Of a stretch of 64,000 nucleotides of DNA, positions 18,953-26,210 are shown one piece after another (position 1 is the first letter of the stretch; every line of letters begins with the position of its first letter). The position numbers and the translations under genes are program-made. The notes beneath the pieces are model-generated. The model was not told the origin of the DNA. It saw only the letters and a program-made list of their open reading frames with translations, and made no database searches. The DNA comes from Oceaniovalibus sp. ACAM 378 (GTDB lineage: Bacteria > Pseudomonadota > Alphaproteobacteria > Rhodobacterales > Rhodobacteraceae): the NCBI RefSeq assembly GCF_008085915.1, contig NZ_VSJK01000004.1:124001-188000 (forward strand). The letters are read 5' to 3'.

Positions 18953-19289
18953 CCCCCGGCAACGCGAAGGCCCGCGCAAGCAGCGCACCGGCCACCCGCG
19001 CCGCACCGACAGGACCGCCGCCAATATCCGCCGACAGCAGGTCACCCATCGAGCCACGCCAGCCCCCGCCACGCAGCCCCGCAACGACCAGCGCGAGCAC
19101 ATCGCGGGTCGAGAATTGTCCCTGCTCGAACCGCTCGACCAGCGCGACCAGAGTGTCGGTGCCCATTGAAGCCTCCAGTTCGGCCAGTGCGCCCAGCGTC
19201 AGCTTGGCCACCTGCGGCTCACCATTCAGCATCAACACGACTTCGCCCGCCCAGGGGTTGCCCAACCCTGCCCCGATCTCCGGCCCCAT
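18933..19289 (-). CDS. GTA tail assembly chaperone (g10)
   Basis: A 118-residue gene transfer agent family protein: MGPEIGAGLGNPWAGEVVLM, then KLTLGALAELEASMGTDTLV, a helical segment seen in tail assembly chaperones (lambda gpG-like role). The ATG at 19289 is favoured because a GAGGGGGG tract lies just upstream. A GTG at 19304 forms a GTGA overlap with the g9 stop and is the alternative. The C-terminal part is Gly/Ala-rich and overlaps g10.1. Confidence 0.86.
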   Translation of the reverse strand: MGPEIGAGLGNPWAGEVVLMLNGEPQVAKLTLGALAELEASMGTDTLVALVERFEQGQFSTRDVLALVVAGLRGGGWRGSMGDLLSADIGGGPVGAARVAGALLARAFALPGDADART

Positions 19290-19300
19290 TTCAGCCCCCC

Positions 19301-19714
19301 TCACAGCGCGGTGAAGTCCAGAGCACCCGCCGACGAAAGCGAGATCTCATAGTTCGCCTCACCATTGTGCGACCCGGCATATTCCAGCGATGTCACCTGA
19401 AACGGCCCCGCGACGATGCCGAAATCGGGGATGATCACCTGAAACCGCGGTGTCAGCCCGTCAAAAAAGATCGCCCGTGCCCTTTCGTCCGTATTGGCAT
19501 CCTTGAAGATCCCCGAGCCGGAAATGCTGGCCGATTTCACGCCCGCCCCGCTCAGCAACTCGCGCCAACCGCCCTGTGATTCCAGCGATGTGACATCGAC
19601 ACTTTCGGCGTTGAACGAAATCCGCGTGGCACGCAGCCCCGCGATGGTTTCGAATTGTCCCGCGCCCGTCAGGTCGATCTTGATCAACAGGTCCTTACCG
19701 TTCTGTGCCGCCAT
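19301..19714 (-). CDS. GTA major tail (tube) protein, TP901-1 family (g9)
   Basis: A 137-residue tail tube subunit. MAAQNGKDLLIKIDLTGAGQ and ETIAGLRATRISFNAESVDV are the standard opening of the TP901-1 major tail family, followed by SGAGVKSASISGSGIFKD and a C-terminal beta strand NYEISLSSAGALDF. The start at 19714 gives the canonical length, while upstream open sequence overlaps g8 and is unrelated. A clean 23-bp spacer separates it from g8. Confidence 0.95.
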   Translation of the reverse strand: MAAQNGKDLLIKIDLTGAGQFETIAGLRATRISFNAESVDVTSLESQGGWRELLSGAGVKSASISGSGIFKDANTDERARAIFFDGLTPRFQVIIPDFGIVAGPFQVTSLEYAGSHNGEANYEISLSSAGALDFTAL

Positions 19715-19737
19715 ATCCGTCACTCCGTCGTTGGTGT

Positions 19738-20148
19738 TCAGTTGTCTTCCGTCTGCGCCCGAAACCGCAGGTCGATCCGCCGTTGATCGCCACTGCCCAC
19801 ACGCCGCGCCTGTGCCCGCTGAAACCACAGCCCGACAATGCGTCCGCGTGTCAGAACCGGAGGCGTGTCCAGCATTGCGTCCGACACCGCCACCGCCGCT
19901 GCCTTGGCGATGGCAAAACCAGAGCTTTCAGAAATCACGCTGATGATCAGGTCGTGCCAGGCACCGCCGCCGTCTTGGTCGGATCGGTCGCGCGTCGTTT
20001 CTTCGCCCAAGGTCACATATGTGGCGGGCAGGCTTCCCGACGGCACCGCGTCATAGATCGCATCGCCCACGACGGCCTTCAAAGCCGTATCTGCCTGCAA
20101 ACGCTGAAAAATAGCTGCCTGCAGAGCCGCCGTAACACCATAACTCAC
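19738..20148 (-). CDS. GTA tail terminator-like protein, DUF3168 (g8)
   Basis: A 136-residue DUF3168 protein that caps the tail tube at the head-tail joint. It starts at GTG 20148 (SYGVTAALQAAIFQRLQAD), forming a GTGA 4-bp overlap with the g7 stop, which decides the start. The motif YDAVPSGSLPATYVTLGEET is the family core (VPxGxxxPYVTLGE), and DLIISVISESSGFAIAKA follows. Confidence 0.93.
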   Translation of the reverse strand: MSYGVTAALQAAIFQRLQADTALKAVVGDAIYDAVPSGSLPATYVTLGEETTRDRSDQDGGGAWHDLIISVISESSGFAIAKAAAVAVSDAMLDTPPVLTRGRIVGLWFQRAQARRVGSGDQRRIDLRFRAQTEDN

Positions 20149-20483
20149 AGCGCCACCTCTTCGTCCGCGAAACAGGTCAGATAGGTTCCGCCCGGCACCA
20201 CCTCGGTCACCCCATGGATCGTGAATACCCGGGCGCCGTCTCGAAATCGCTGACCCGGCGACGGACGCGATGCCGCACCCTGCGGCGCGCCTCGCACCGT
20301 GATCCGGTAGGTCAGCCGCGACAGCGCGACGTCTTGTCCGGTCTTCTCGCGCCCCGTGCCGGGCCGCAGATCGGCCCACAACACGCCAAGCGGTGTCCAT
20401 GTCTCGGTAAAACCCCCGGCCCCGTCGGCGATCCGAACCGCACCCTCCAGCACCAGACGGCGGCTCAGCTGCACACCGCTCAT
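20145..20483 (-). CDS. GTA head-tail stopper/head closure protein (g7)
   Basis: A 112-residue head closure protein of the phage head-tail joining family: LEGAVRIADGAGGFTETWTP, then LGVLWADLRPGTGREK and LTYRITVRGAPQGAA, matching the SPP1 gp16-like fold. It overlaps g6 by 4 bp and g8 by 4 bp. Confidence 0.93.
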   Translation of the reverse strand: MSGVQLSRRLVLEGAVRIADGAGGFTETWTPLGVLWADLRPGTGREKTGQDVALSRLTYRITVRGAPQGAASRPSPGQRFRDGARVFTIHGVTEVVPGGTYLTCFADEEVAL

Positions 20484-21070
20484 TCCGAAAATCCCCCGCC
20501 GATGCGCAACACCCGGAACCGCGCTAAAAGCCCAGAAACCAGCACCGGCATTCCGCCGCCCGCCTGACCATCGCGGTCTTCATAAATACCCGCCGCCAAC
20601 AGCAGTACAGCTTGCGCCATGTCGCCCGGAACCACTGCCCAACCGGCAAATCCGGCGTCAAAATTGACCTCTGCGCGACCGGTCAGTGGAATCTGCGGCA
20701 GGTTGTATCCCGAGGAAATCAGCAATGGCCGGTGGTCGTCGCAGATCAGCCGGTATTGGGCCGGGGCGATCACCGTTTCAGCGCCGGCCCGGTCGAAAAT
20801 CGCCAGCCGCGTCACCGCCGCAACCGGCGCCAGCGGCAACACCAGCCGTGACAGATCGCGCCATTCCCCCAGCGTCAGGCGGTAAGGGCGCGCCAGAACT
20901 GCCTTGCCGCAATGCCCCTCGACCCGTGCAATCGCCGCGCGAAGACAGGTCTCCAGCACCCCGTCCTGAAGCGTGTCATCGCCAAACCCGGTGCCCAGCC
21001 GCAGGTGATCGCGGAACGCGGCCAAGGGAAGCGCAGCCGTCGCAATCGGGGCGGTCTCTATCAGTTCCAT
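20480..21070 (-). CDS. GTA head-tail connector/adaptor protein (g6)
   Basis: A 196-residue connector adaptor (gp6-like): MELIETAPIATAALPLAAFR, HLRLGTGFGDDTLQDGVLET and IARVEGHCGKAVLARPYRLT are the standard N-terminal helices, followed by beta sequence and the C-terminal QAVLLLAAGIYEDRDGQ helix. The start at 21070 gives the usual length. A 149-bp space to g5 upstream holds no gene. Confidence 0.94.
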   Translation of the reverse strand: MELIETAPIATAALPLAAFRDHLRLGTGFGDDTLQDGVLETCLRAAIARVEGHCGKAVLARPYRLTLGEWRDLSRLVLPLAPVAAVTRLAIFDRAGAETVIAPAQYRLICDDHRPLLISSGYNLPQIPLTGRAEVNFDAGFAGWAVVPGDMAQAVLLLAAGIYEDRDGQAGGGMPVLVSGLLARFRVLRIGGGFSE

Positions 21071-21219
21071 CAAATATCTCCGAAAATTCAGCACCCATGA
21101 CCCGACAGGTGGGCGCACGCCCCCGCGAAACACAGACGGAGGGGATCAGCCGGTCACCGCGGGTGATCTGACGCGCGCCCGTTCAGGCCGGCGGATTGCC
21201 CGCCGACCTGTCCCGGCCC

Positions 21220-22398
21220 TTACGTGGCCGAGAACTTGAGCAGCTTGATCGCCGCAAAGTCGCTGACATCGCCCCCGACACGCTTGGTCGCATAGAACAG
21301 CACATGCGGCTTGGCGCTGAACGGATCGCGCAGGATGCGCAGATCGGGACGTTCGGCAATTGTGTATCCGGCTGCGAAGTCACCGAACGCGATGGCAAAG
21401 GCATTGGCCGCGATATCGGGCATGTCCTCGGCGATCAGCACGGAATAGCCCAGCAGGCGCGCTGGTTCACCCGCAGCCAACCCGTCAGACCAAAGGAACC
21501 GCCCGTCCGCATCCTTCATCTTGCGCACAACGCCCGCAGTCTTGGAGTTCATCACAAAGCTGCCGTTGGCGCGGTATCTTGCGCCCAGCCCATACACCAG
21601 ATCGACCAGAGAATCCGGCCCGTTGAACGCACCCGCCGAACCGGTGGGGACATACCCCAGCGATCCCCAGGCCCAGACCCCGTTGGCGATGACAGGCTTG
21701 GTCAGGAACCCCTTGGGCTTGTCCACGCCGTTGCCACTGACGAATGCCGCCGCCTCACTGCGGGCGAATTTGTCGGCGATGCGGGTCGCCAGCCAGGTTT
21801 CGATATCGAACGCGGCATCGTCCAAAAGCCGCTGCGATGCCTTTGGCAGCGCGCTCAGCTCGTGCAGGGGTATGACGATCCGATCAACGGTCGGCGTCCC
21901 GGTTTCTGCCTGCGGACCCACCTCGCTCGCCCAGCCAGCGCCGATATCAGTGGTGTCGACCAGCACGTCATACGAGGTCGCCTCGACGTTCACCACGCTG
22001 GCAATGGCTCGGATCGACGCGGCCGAACGCAGGACGGAATGCACCATCGCACTGGTCTGGTGATCCACCAGATATCCCCCGTCACCCGCCACCGCGGTGC
22101 TCAGCGCCTTGCTGTCCAGCTCCAGCCCGCGTAGGGCGTCGTCATCGCCCGAACGCACATAGGCCTCAAACGCCTTTTGATGCGGCGCTTCGGTCTCGGT
22201 CGTGCGGGCCAGGGCCGGACGGCCCACCATCAGTGTCTTGCGATCCAGCATGTTCATGCGCTCCTCAGTGTGTTTCAATTTCGTCTCGATGCCGTCCTGA
22301 AACCGCTTCAGGTCGCCCACCAGCCCGCTCAATGCCCGGGACACCTGCGCTTGCGGCAGATCTTCCCCGGCACCGGACATCGTCTCGGTCTTGCTCAT
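21220..22398 (-). CDS. GTA major capsid protein, HK97 fold (g5)
   Basis: Major capsid subunit, 392 residues including an N-terminal scaffold region of about 100 residues with coiled-coil character (LVGDLKRFQDGIETKLKHTE). That region would be removed by the g4 protease. The mature part shows AFEAYVRSGDDDALRGLELD, DGGYLVDHQTSAMVHSVLRS, the E-loop region, and a C-terminal RVGGDVSDFAAIKLLKFSA, all typical of HK97-type capsids of GTAs. It lies 39 bp after g4. Confidence 0.96.
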   Translation of the reverse strand: MSKTETMSGAGEDLPQAQVSRALSGLVGDLKRFQDGIETKLKHTEERMNMLDRKTLMVGRPALARTTETEAPHQKAFEAYVRSGDDDALRGLELDSKALSTAVAGDGGYLVDHQTSAMVHSVLRSAASIRAIASVVNVEATSYDVLVDTTDIGAGWASEVGPQAETGTPTVDRIVIPLHELSALPKASQRLLDDAAFDIETWLATRIADKFARSEAAAFVSGNGVDKPKGFLTKPVIANGVWAWGSLGYVPTGSAGAFNGPDSLVDLVYGLGARYRANGSFVMNSKTAGVVRKMKDADGRFLWSDGLAAGEPARLLGYSVLIAEDMPDIAANAFAIAFGDFAAGYTIAERPDLRILRDPFSAKPHVLFYATKRVGGDVSDFAAIKLLKFSAT

Positions 22399-22437
22399 CG
22401 CCCGTCCTTTTTCGTGAGTGTTCGTGCTCTTCCGGGG

Positions 22438-23022
22438 TCAGCCCCGGTTCAGCAGTCCGCGCGCGCCCTCAATGGCCGCCGCCAAACTGCGCATGGCGTC
22501 ATCCGCGGGCGCATTGCCCTTGGCCCCGACCCGCGCTTCGGAAAGCATTGGGAACGTGACCAAAGACACCTCCCACAGCTCCAGCTCGTGCAACAATCTC
22601 TGGCCCCTGCCATCCTTTGCCGCCTTTTTGGTGCGATATCCGATCGACAGCCCGTCGATGGCGCCCGCACCGATCAGCGCAATCGCCTCGCGGCCTTTTG
22701 TGACATCCGCCAGAATACGACCCTTGACGAAAAGCCCGCGCGCATCCTCGCGGACTTCGTCCCAGACCCCGATCGGTTGGGTCGGATCGTGCTGCCACAA
22801 CATCTTGACCTTGCCGCCCCGGGCCGAAAGCGCCGCCAGAGACGCGCCGTAAGCACCCGCCGAAACCACGTCGCCGCCCTGATCCTTGGCGCCAAACAGA
22901 CTGGCGTAGCCTTCGATCACCGAGCCGTCGATCACCGCAACATCACCGCCCAGACGGCAGAATTTGTGTTCCAGACCGAATCCGTTTCCAAAGCCGTCTT
23001 GCTTGTGGGTGTCCATGGTCAT
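22438..23022 (-). CDS. GTA prohead protease, HK97 family (g4)
   Basis: Serine protease that trims the capsid precursor, 194 residues. GSVIEGYASLFGAKDQGGDV and VKMLWQHDPTQPIGVWDEV contain the catalytic histidine (QHD), and AIDGLSIGYRT holds the catalytic serine (GLSIGY), the standard U35/HK97 protease pair. The start is MTMDTHK at 23022, whose ATG overlaps the portal stop (ATGA). A start at 23016 is possible. Confidence 0.94.
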   Translation of the reverse strand: MTMDTHKQDGFGNGFGLEHKFCRLGGDVAVIDGSVIEGYASLFGAKDQGGDVVSAGAYGASLAALSARGGKVKMLWQHDPTQPIGVWDEVREDARGLFVKGRILADVTKGREAIALIGAGAIDGLSIGYRTKKAAKDGRGQRLLHELELWEVSLVTFPMLSEARVGAKGNAPADDAMRSLAAAIEGARGLLNRG

Positions 23023-24185
23023 TCCCCGCTCTCCAGTTTCGGCAACCCCAACAATGCGCGCTTTTCTCCATCCGACAGGAATGTCGCCGCCGTGACCCGC
23101 GCCCATTGCTGATCCCGTTCACCCGCAAGCGCCGGCACCTGATCGGGATCGCATTTCAGCTCCACCGCTTCGCCGGTAAATCCGGCCAGCCAATGCGACA
23201 CTGCCGCCACGACCCGCCCGGCAAGAGGCAGCACGGTCAGGCGGTAAAACGCCCGGTGCGCCTCGGCATAATTGGCATAGGTTGCGTCTCCGGGAATGCC
23301 CAACAGCATCGGCGGCACCCCGAAGGCCAGCGCGATTTCCCGCGCCGCGGACTCCTTGGTTTTCTGGAATTCCATGTCCGACGGCGAAAACCCCATCGGT
23401 TTCCAGTCAAGCCCGCCTTCCAGCAGCATCGGTCGCCCGGCATTGCGTGCGCCCTGGTGATGCATCTCCATCTCATTCACCAACCGGTCGTACTGATCGG
23501 CGGTCAGTGCGGCACCATCCGCCCCCCCATATACGATGGCGCCCGAGGGCCGCGCGGCATTGTCCAACAGCGCCTTTGACCAACGCGATGCCGAGGTATG
23601 AACGTCCAGCGCCTGCGCCGCCGCCTGCATCGGCGACAGGCCATAATGATCGTCCTGCGGGTGAAAGGATTTCACATGCAGCACCGGTGAAAGCCCGCCA
23701 TCCACATGAAACCGATGCGTCTTGCCGCCAACGGAATAGTCATAGCCAACAGGCCAGCCATCAGCACCCGGCACCAGGCTCATCCGGTCTGAGCGCAGGA
23801 TATGCAGTTCGCCCGGCAAACCACCCTCGCCCACCGCCTCGACATATCCATTGCCGGTCAGCAGGATCTGCCCGAACAGCGCCTCGAACATTTCGGCCCG
23901 GCCCTGCCCGCCATTGGGTCGCGCAATCAGCGACAACAGGGGATGCACGTCATACCGGCGTTCAGCATCCTGCAACACCAAAGGCACTGCCGCCGCCGCC
24001 TCGGCGATCAGTTTCACACAGCGAAACCCCACCGGATTGCCGGTAAATCCGTTCCTCACCAGAGATGCCGTGTCGCGCGGCGTCCAAGCGATCCGCCCCG
24101 TGCCGCCCCAAGCGATGACCGGGCCGCTGGCGCTGGCCTTCACCTCGGGCGCCGTTGCACTGCGTTTCAGAAAATCGAACACCAT
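23019..24185 (-). CDS. GTA portal protein (g3)
   Basis: HK97-family portal, 388 residues, forming the ring through which DNA enters. Motifs are VRNGFTGNPVGFRCVKLIAE, LIARPNGGQGRAEMFEALFG, the LTGNGYVEAV strand, VKSFHPQDDHYGLSPMQAAA and FGVPPMLLGIPGDATYANYA. AAGGAG lies right before the ATG. Unusually, its stop overlaps the g4 start by 4 bp, leaving no room for the small g3.5 gene seen between them in R. capsulatus. The 198 bp separating it from g2 hold no gene. Confidence 0.96.
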   Translation of the reverse strand: MVFDFLKRSATAPEVKASASGPVIAWGGTGRIAWTPRDTASLVRNGFTGNPVGFRCVKLIAEAAAAVPLVLQDAERRYDVHPLLSLIARPNGGQGRAEMFEALFGQILLTGNGYVEAVGEGGLPGELHILRSDRMSLVPGADGWPVGYDYSVGGKTHRFHVDGGLSPVLHVKSFHPQDDHYGLSPMQAAAQALDVHTSASRWSKALLDNAARPSGAIVYGGADGAALTADQYDRLVNEMEMHHQGARNAGRPMLLEGGLDWKPMGFSPSDMEFQKTKESAAREIALAFGVPPMLLGIPGDATYANYAEAHRAFYRLTVLPLAGRVVAAVSHWLAGFTGEAVELKCDPDQVPALAGERDQQWARVTAATFLSDGEKRALLGLPKLESGE

Positions 24186-24383
24186 GCCGCTCCTTCATTC
24201 CGTCCGGCAGGCACGTCTTTCCCGTTGGCCGCCCATGGGACGCACCGGAAAAAGCCGTTACTCTGCCTCATTTTCCCTTGCCCCCCGTCCGATCCCGTCC
24301 AGCCCACTTTCGGGCGACGTCAGGAGACGGGGGGCGCCGCTGGGTCGATGGAAACACTTTGCCACGAACCCGGTAACATGCGG

Positions 24384-25763
24384 CTACCTCAGCGAACGCA
24401 CCTTGGGCGCGGCGCGCAACGCCCTTGGCTCCAGAATCAGATCATGGATCGCCCAGACCAATGCATCGACGCGGTCTGGGCTGCGTCCGCCCGCGTATCC
24501 GGCGGTGGTCATGCGGCACATCTGCTCCTCAAGCACGCCAAGGCCCGGCAGATGCGCCACCCGCCCCTGTTCGTACAGTGCCGCCACGGGTTCGGCGCGG
24601 GCGATCTTGCCGCGCGACGCATGGACCCCGCGATAGGACACCAGAGGATCGACCTGCCGCACCACGGACTCCACCAGATCGCCGCCCTGATTCACCTCGG
24701 CCACCAACCGGTCAGCGCCCCAACGCTCCATCGCCGCCACCGCCGCTGTTGCCCATTTATGGGGCGACGCCGCGGCGACGCTCGCATCCTCCAGAACCAC
24801 TGCGCGCCAATCCCGCGGATCGCCCTCCATCACTGCGCCGACCACCAGGATCCCGCATTCATCCGAGGTTTTCGTGCCGCTCACCGGCGGATCGACCGCA
24901 ACGACAATCCGGCTCAGTGGGCCGGGTTCGGCCACCCGCGCCGCCTCCAGCGCCTGCATCGACCACAATGCGCCCTCGGCATCCTCGAGCAACAACCCGT
25001 CCAACTCTTGTCGGCCCAGCCGCGTGTTTTTATAGCGTGCGATCACTTCGTCCAAGAACGAGCGCGCCAGATTGGCCCGGTTTGCACTTGTCGACGCATG
25101 GGTTTGCACCGTCGAGGGATTGGCCAGAACCGATTTCAGAACCGCCACATTTTTCGGCGTCGTTGTCACGCATTGGCGCGGATGTTCACCCAGCCTCAGC
25201 GCAAATTGCAACATGTCCCAGGCCTCTTCGCCGCGCTTCCACTTGGCCAACTCGTCCACCCATGCGGCATCGAACTGCGGCCCGCGCAGCGCTTCGGGCT
25301 CGTGCGCGGAAAACGCCTGCGCCACCGCACCGTTTGGCCAGACCAGCCGCCTGCGCGTCGACTCCCATGCCGGACGGCGATCAGGCGGGCAACAGGCCAA
25401 TATCCCCGAGTCGCCAAAAATCATCACCTCGCGCACCTGATCGAAGGTTTCGCCAACCAGCGCGACGCGCTGCGACCGCCCCCTGTCCAGTGGTCGCGCG
25501 CCTTCAACCTCGGATCGCACCCATTCAGCCCCCGCGCGTGTTTTACCGGCACCGCGCCCGCCCATGATCACCCATGTCCGCCAGTCGCCCACTGGGGGCA
25601 ACTGGTGCGGCATCGCCCAGAAATCGAACAGATAGGGCAGCCCGACCACCGCCTCGGGGCTGAGCGATTCCAGAAACTCACACTGGACCTCGGACGGCGC
25701 GGAGGCGATCAAGGAGGCCCCCGATTTCACTCCGCACGCTGTCAAAGTCGATGGCGTGATCAT
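24384..25763 (-). CDS. GTA terminase large subunit (g2)
   Basis: DNA-packaging ATPase/nuclease, 459 residues from the ATG at 25763. The Walker A motif is VIMGGRGAGKTRAG (about 66-79), Walker B is AAWVDE, and the RNase H-like nuclease appears as VVAVDPPVSG and later DALVWAIHD, giving acidic metal ligands. The start is uncertain: a GTG a little downstream (VKSGASLIAS) and an ATG at 25817 are alternatives. All lie within the 3' end of g1, so the two terminase genes overlap. In GTAs this enzyme packages by headful without a specific pac site. Confidence 0.94.
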   Translation of the reverse strand: MITPSTLTACGVKSGASLIASAPSEVQCEFLESLSPEAVVGLPYLFDFWAMPHQLPPVGDWRTWVIMGGRGAGKTRAGAEWVRSEVEGARPLDRGRSQRVALVGETFDQVREVMIFGDSGILACCPPDRRPAWESTRRRLVWPNGAVAQAFSAHEPEALRGPQFDAAWVDELAKWKRGEEAWDMLQFALRLGEHPRQCVTTTPKNVAVLKSVLANPSTVQTHASTSANRANLARSFLDEVIARYKNTRLGRQELDGLLLEDAEGALWSMQALEAARVAEPGPLSRIVVAVDPPVSGTKTSDECGILVVGAVMEGDPRDWRAVVLEDASVAAASPHKWATAAVAAMERWGADRLVAEVNQGGDLVESVVRQVDPLVSYRGVHASRGKIARAEPVAALYEQGRVAHLPGLGVLEEQMCRMTTAGYAGGRSPDRVDALVWAIHDLILEPRALRAAPKVRSLR

Positions 25764-26004
25764 GGTGGATACCGGCATTGCGCCTGCTAAGCTCTTCAAC
25801 CTTTTTCCTTTCGTCAAAAAGGGTCTGCGTCGCGCGGATATAGTTTCCCGATACCCGCTTGATCTCGGCCTCGGAAATATCAGTCCGGTCCCGGAAATAT
25901 CGACGCATCACCATCATGTCTTCCAATGCGCCGGCATAATGCTGCTCTGCCTCGCCCAAAAGCGTTGCACTGCCGACCTTGTCGGCTATGTCGTTCTTTG
26001 TCAT
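25678..26004 (-). CDS. GTA terminase small subunit (g1)
   Basis: First GTA gene, 108 residues: MTKNDIADKVGSATLLGEAE then MMVMRRYFRDRTDISEAEIK, a mostly helical protein with a coiled-coil centre (TQTLFDERKKVEELSRR). Position, length and helical makeup fit gp1, the degenerate small terminase of R. capsulatus GTA, which lacks strong specific DNA binding. GGAG lies about 12 bases before the ATG. It is the first gene after the regulatory space next to mltG. Confidence 0.85.
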   Translation of the reverse strand: MTKNDIADKVGSATLLGEAEQHYAGALEDMMVMRRYFRDRTDISEAEIKRVSGNYIRATQTLFDERKKVEELSRRNAGIHHDHAIDFDSVRSEIGGLLDRLRAVRGPV

Positions 26005-26053
26005 TCACCGGAAACTCCGCTGCCGCCAGATGGACCCCTCCGCCCTTCGAACA

Positions 26054-26090
26054 CAAAAAAAGCGACCAAAGGCCAATGGCCCTGGTCGCT
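26054..26090 (-). terminator. Intrinsic terminator between mltG and GTA g1
   Basis: On the minus strand an 8-bp perfect stem (AGCGACCA / TGGTCGCT, 26090-26083 with 26068-26061) encloses a second 4-bp GGCC/GGCC stem and is followed by seven T residues (26061-26055). It is a textbook intrinsic terminator. It would stop transcripts from mltG, but it also lies only 50 bp before g1 and downstream of the best predicted GTA promoter. Confidence 0.85.
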
Positions 26091-26116
26091 CTCGATTGCA
26101 TTCCTGCTGTGACTTG

Positions 26117-26145
26117 ACGGTAACTCAGAACCGAGGGAAAGTCAA
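26117..26145 (-). promoter_or_regulatory. Candidate GTA promoter
   Basis: On the minus strand TTGACT (26145-26140) and TACCGT (26122-26117) are separated by 17 bp. The -35 box matches the consensus at five of six positions. The -10 match is weak, as is common in alphaproteobacteria. The start site would fall near 26110, upstream of the intrinsic terminator. This is inference from pattern only. Confidence 0.4.
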
Positions 26146-26164
26146 GAAATCCCGCCCGGTTCTG
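26126..26164 (-). promoter_or_regulatory. Dyad around the candidate -35 box (operator-like)
   Basis: Perfect inverted repeat CAGAACCG (26126-26133) / CGGTTCTG (26157-26164), with a second nested GGGA (26135-26138) / TCCC (26150-26153), centred on the TTGACT box. Such symmetry around a -35 element suits a repressor or activator. It could also be an RNA hairpin at the 3' end of mltG mRNA. Confidence 0.45.
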
Positions 26165-26185
26165 CCATGTAACCGCCCGGTACCA

Positions 26186-26200
26186 TTAACAAAATCCTAA
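26186..26200 (+). promoter_or_regulatory. CtrA-like site upstream of GTA
   Basis: TTAA-N7-CTAA, seven of eight matches to the CtrA consensus TTAA-N7-TTAA, inside the inverted repeat CCATTA (26183-26188) / TAATGG (26198-26203). It lies just past the mltG stop and roughly 75-90 bp upstream of the predicted GTA start site. CtrA is known to govern GTA expression in R. capsulatus. A single near-match can occur by chance. Confidence 0.35.
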
Positions 26201-26210
26201 TGGCCCCGTT

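Noticed and set aside
23802-25790. Very long plus-strand open frame (662 codons) opposite the GTA portal and terminase genes
   Set aside because: It lies antisense to recognised GTA genes and is a by-product of GC-rich codon use. It is rich in His, Arg, Pro and Gln and shows no domain.
12201-26004. Considered as an active prophage
   Set aside because: No integrase, repressor, replication or lysis genes and no attachment sites. Gene order and protein subtypes are those of the Rhodobacterales GTA, and it is embedded between the housekeeping genes mltG and cysE.
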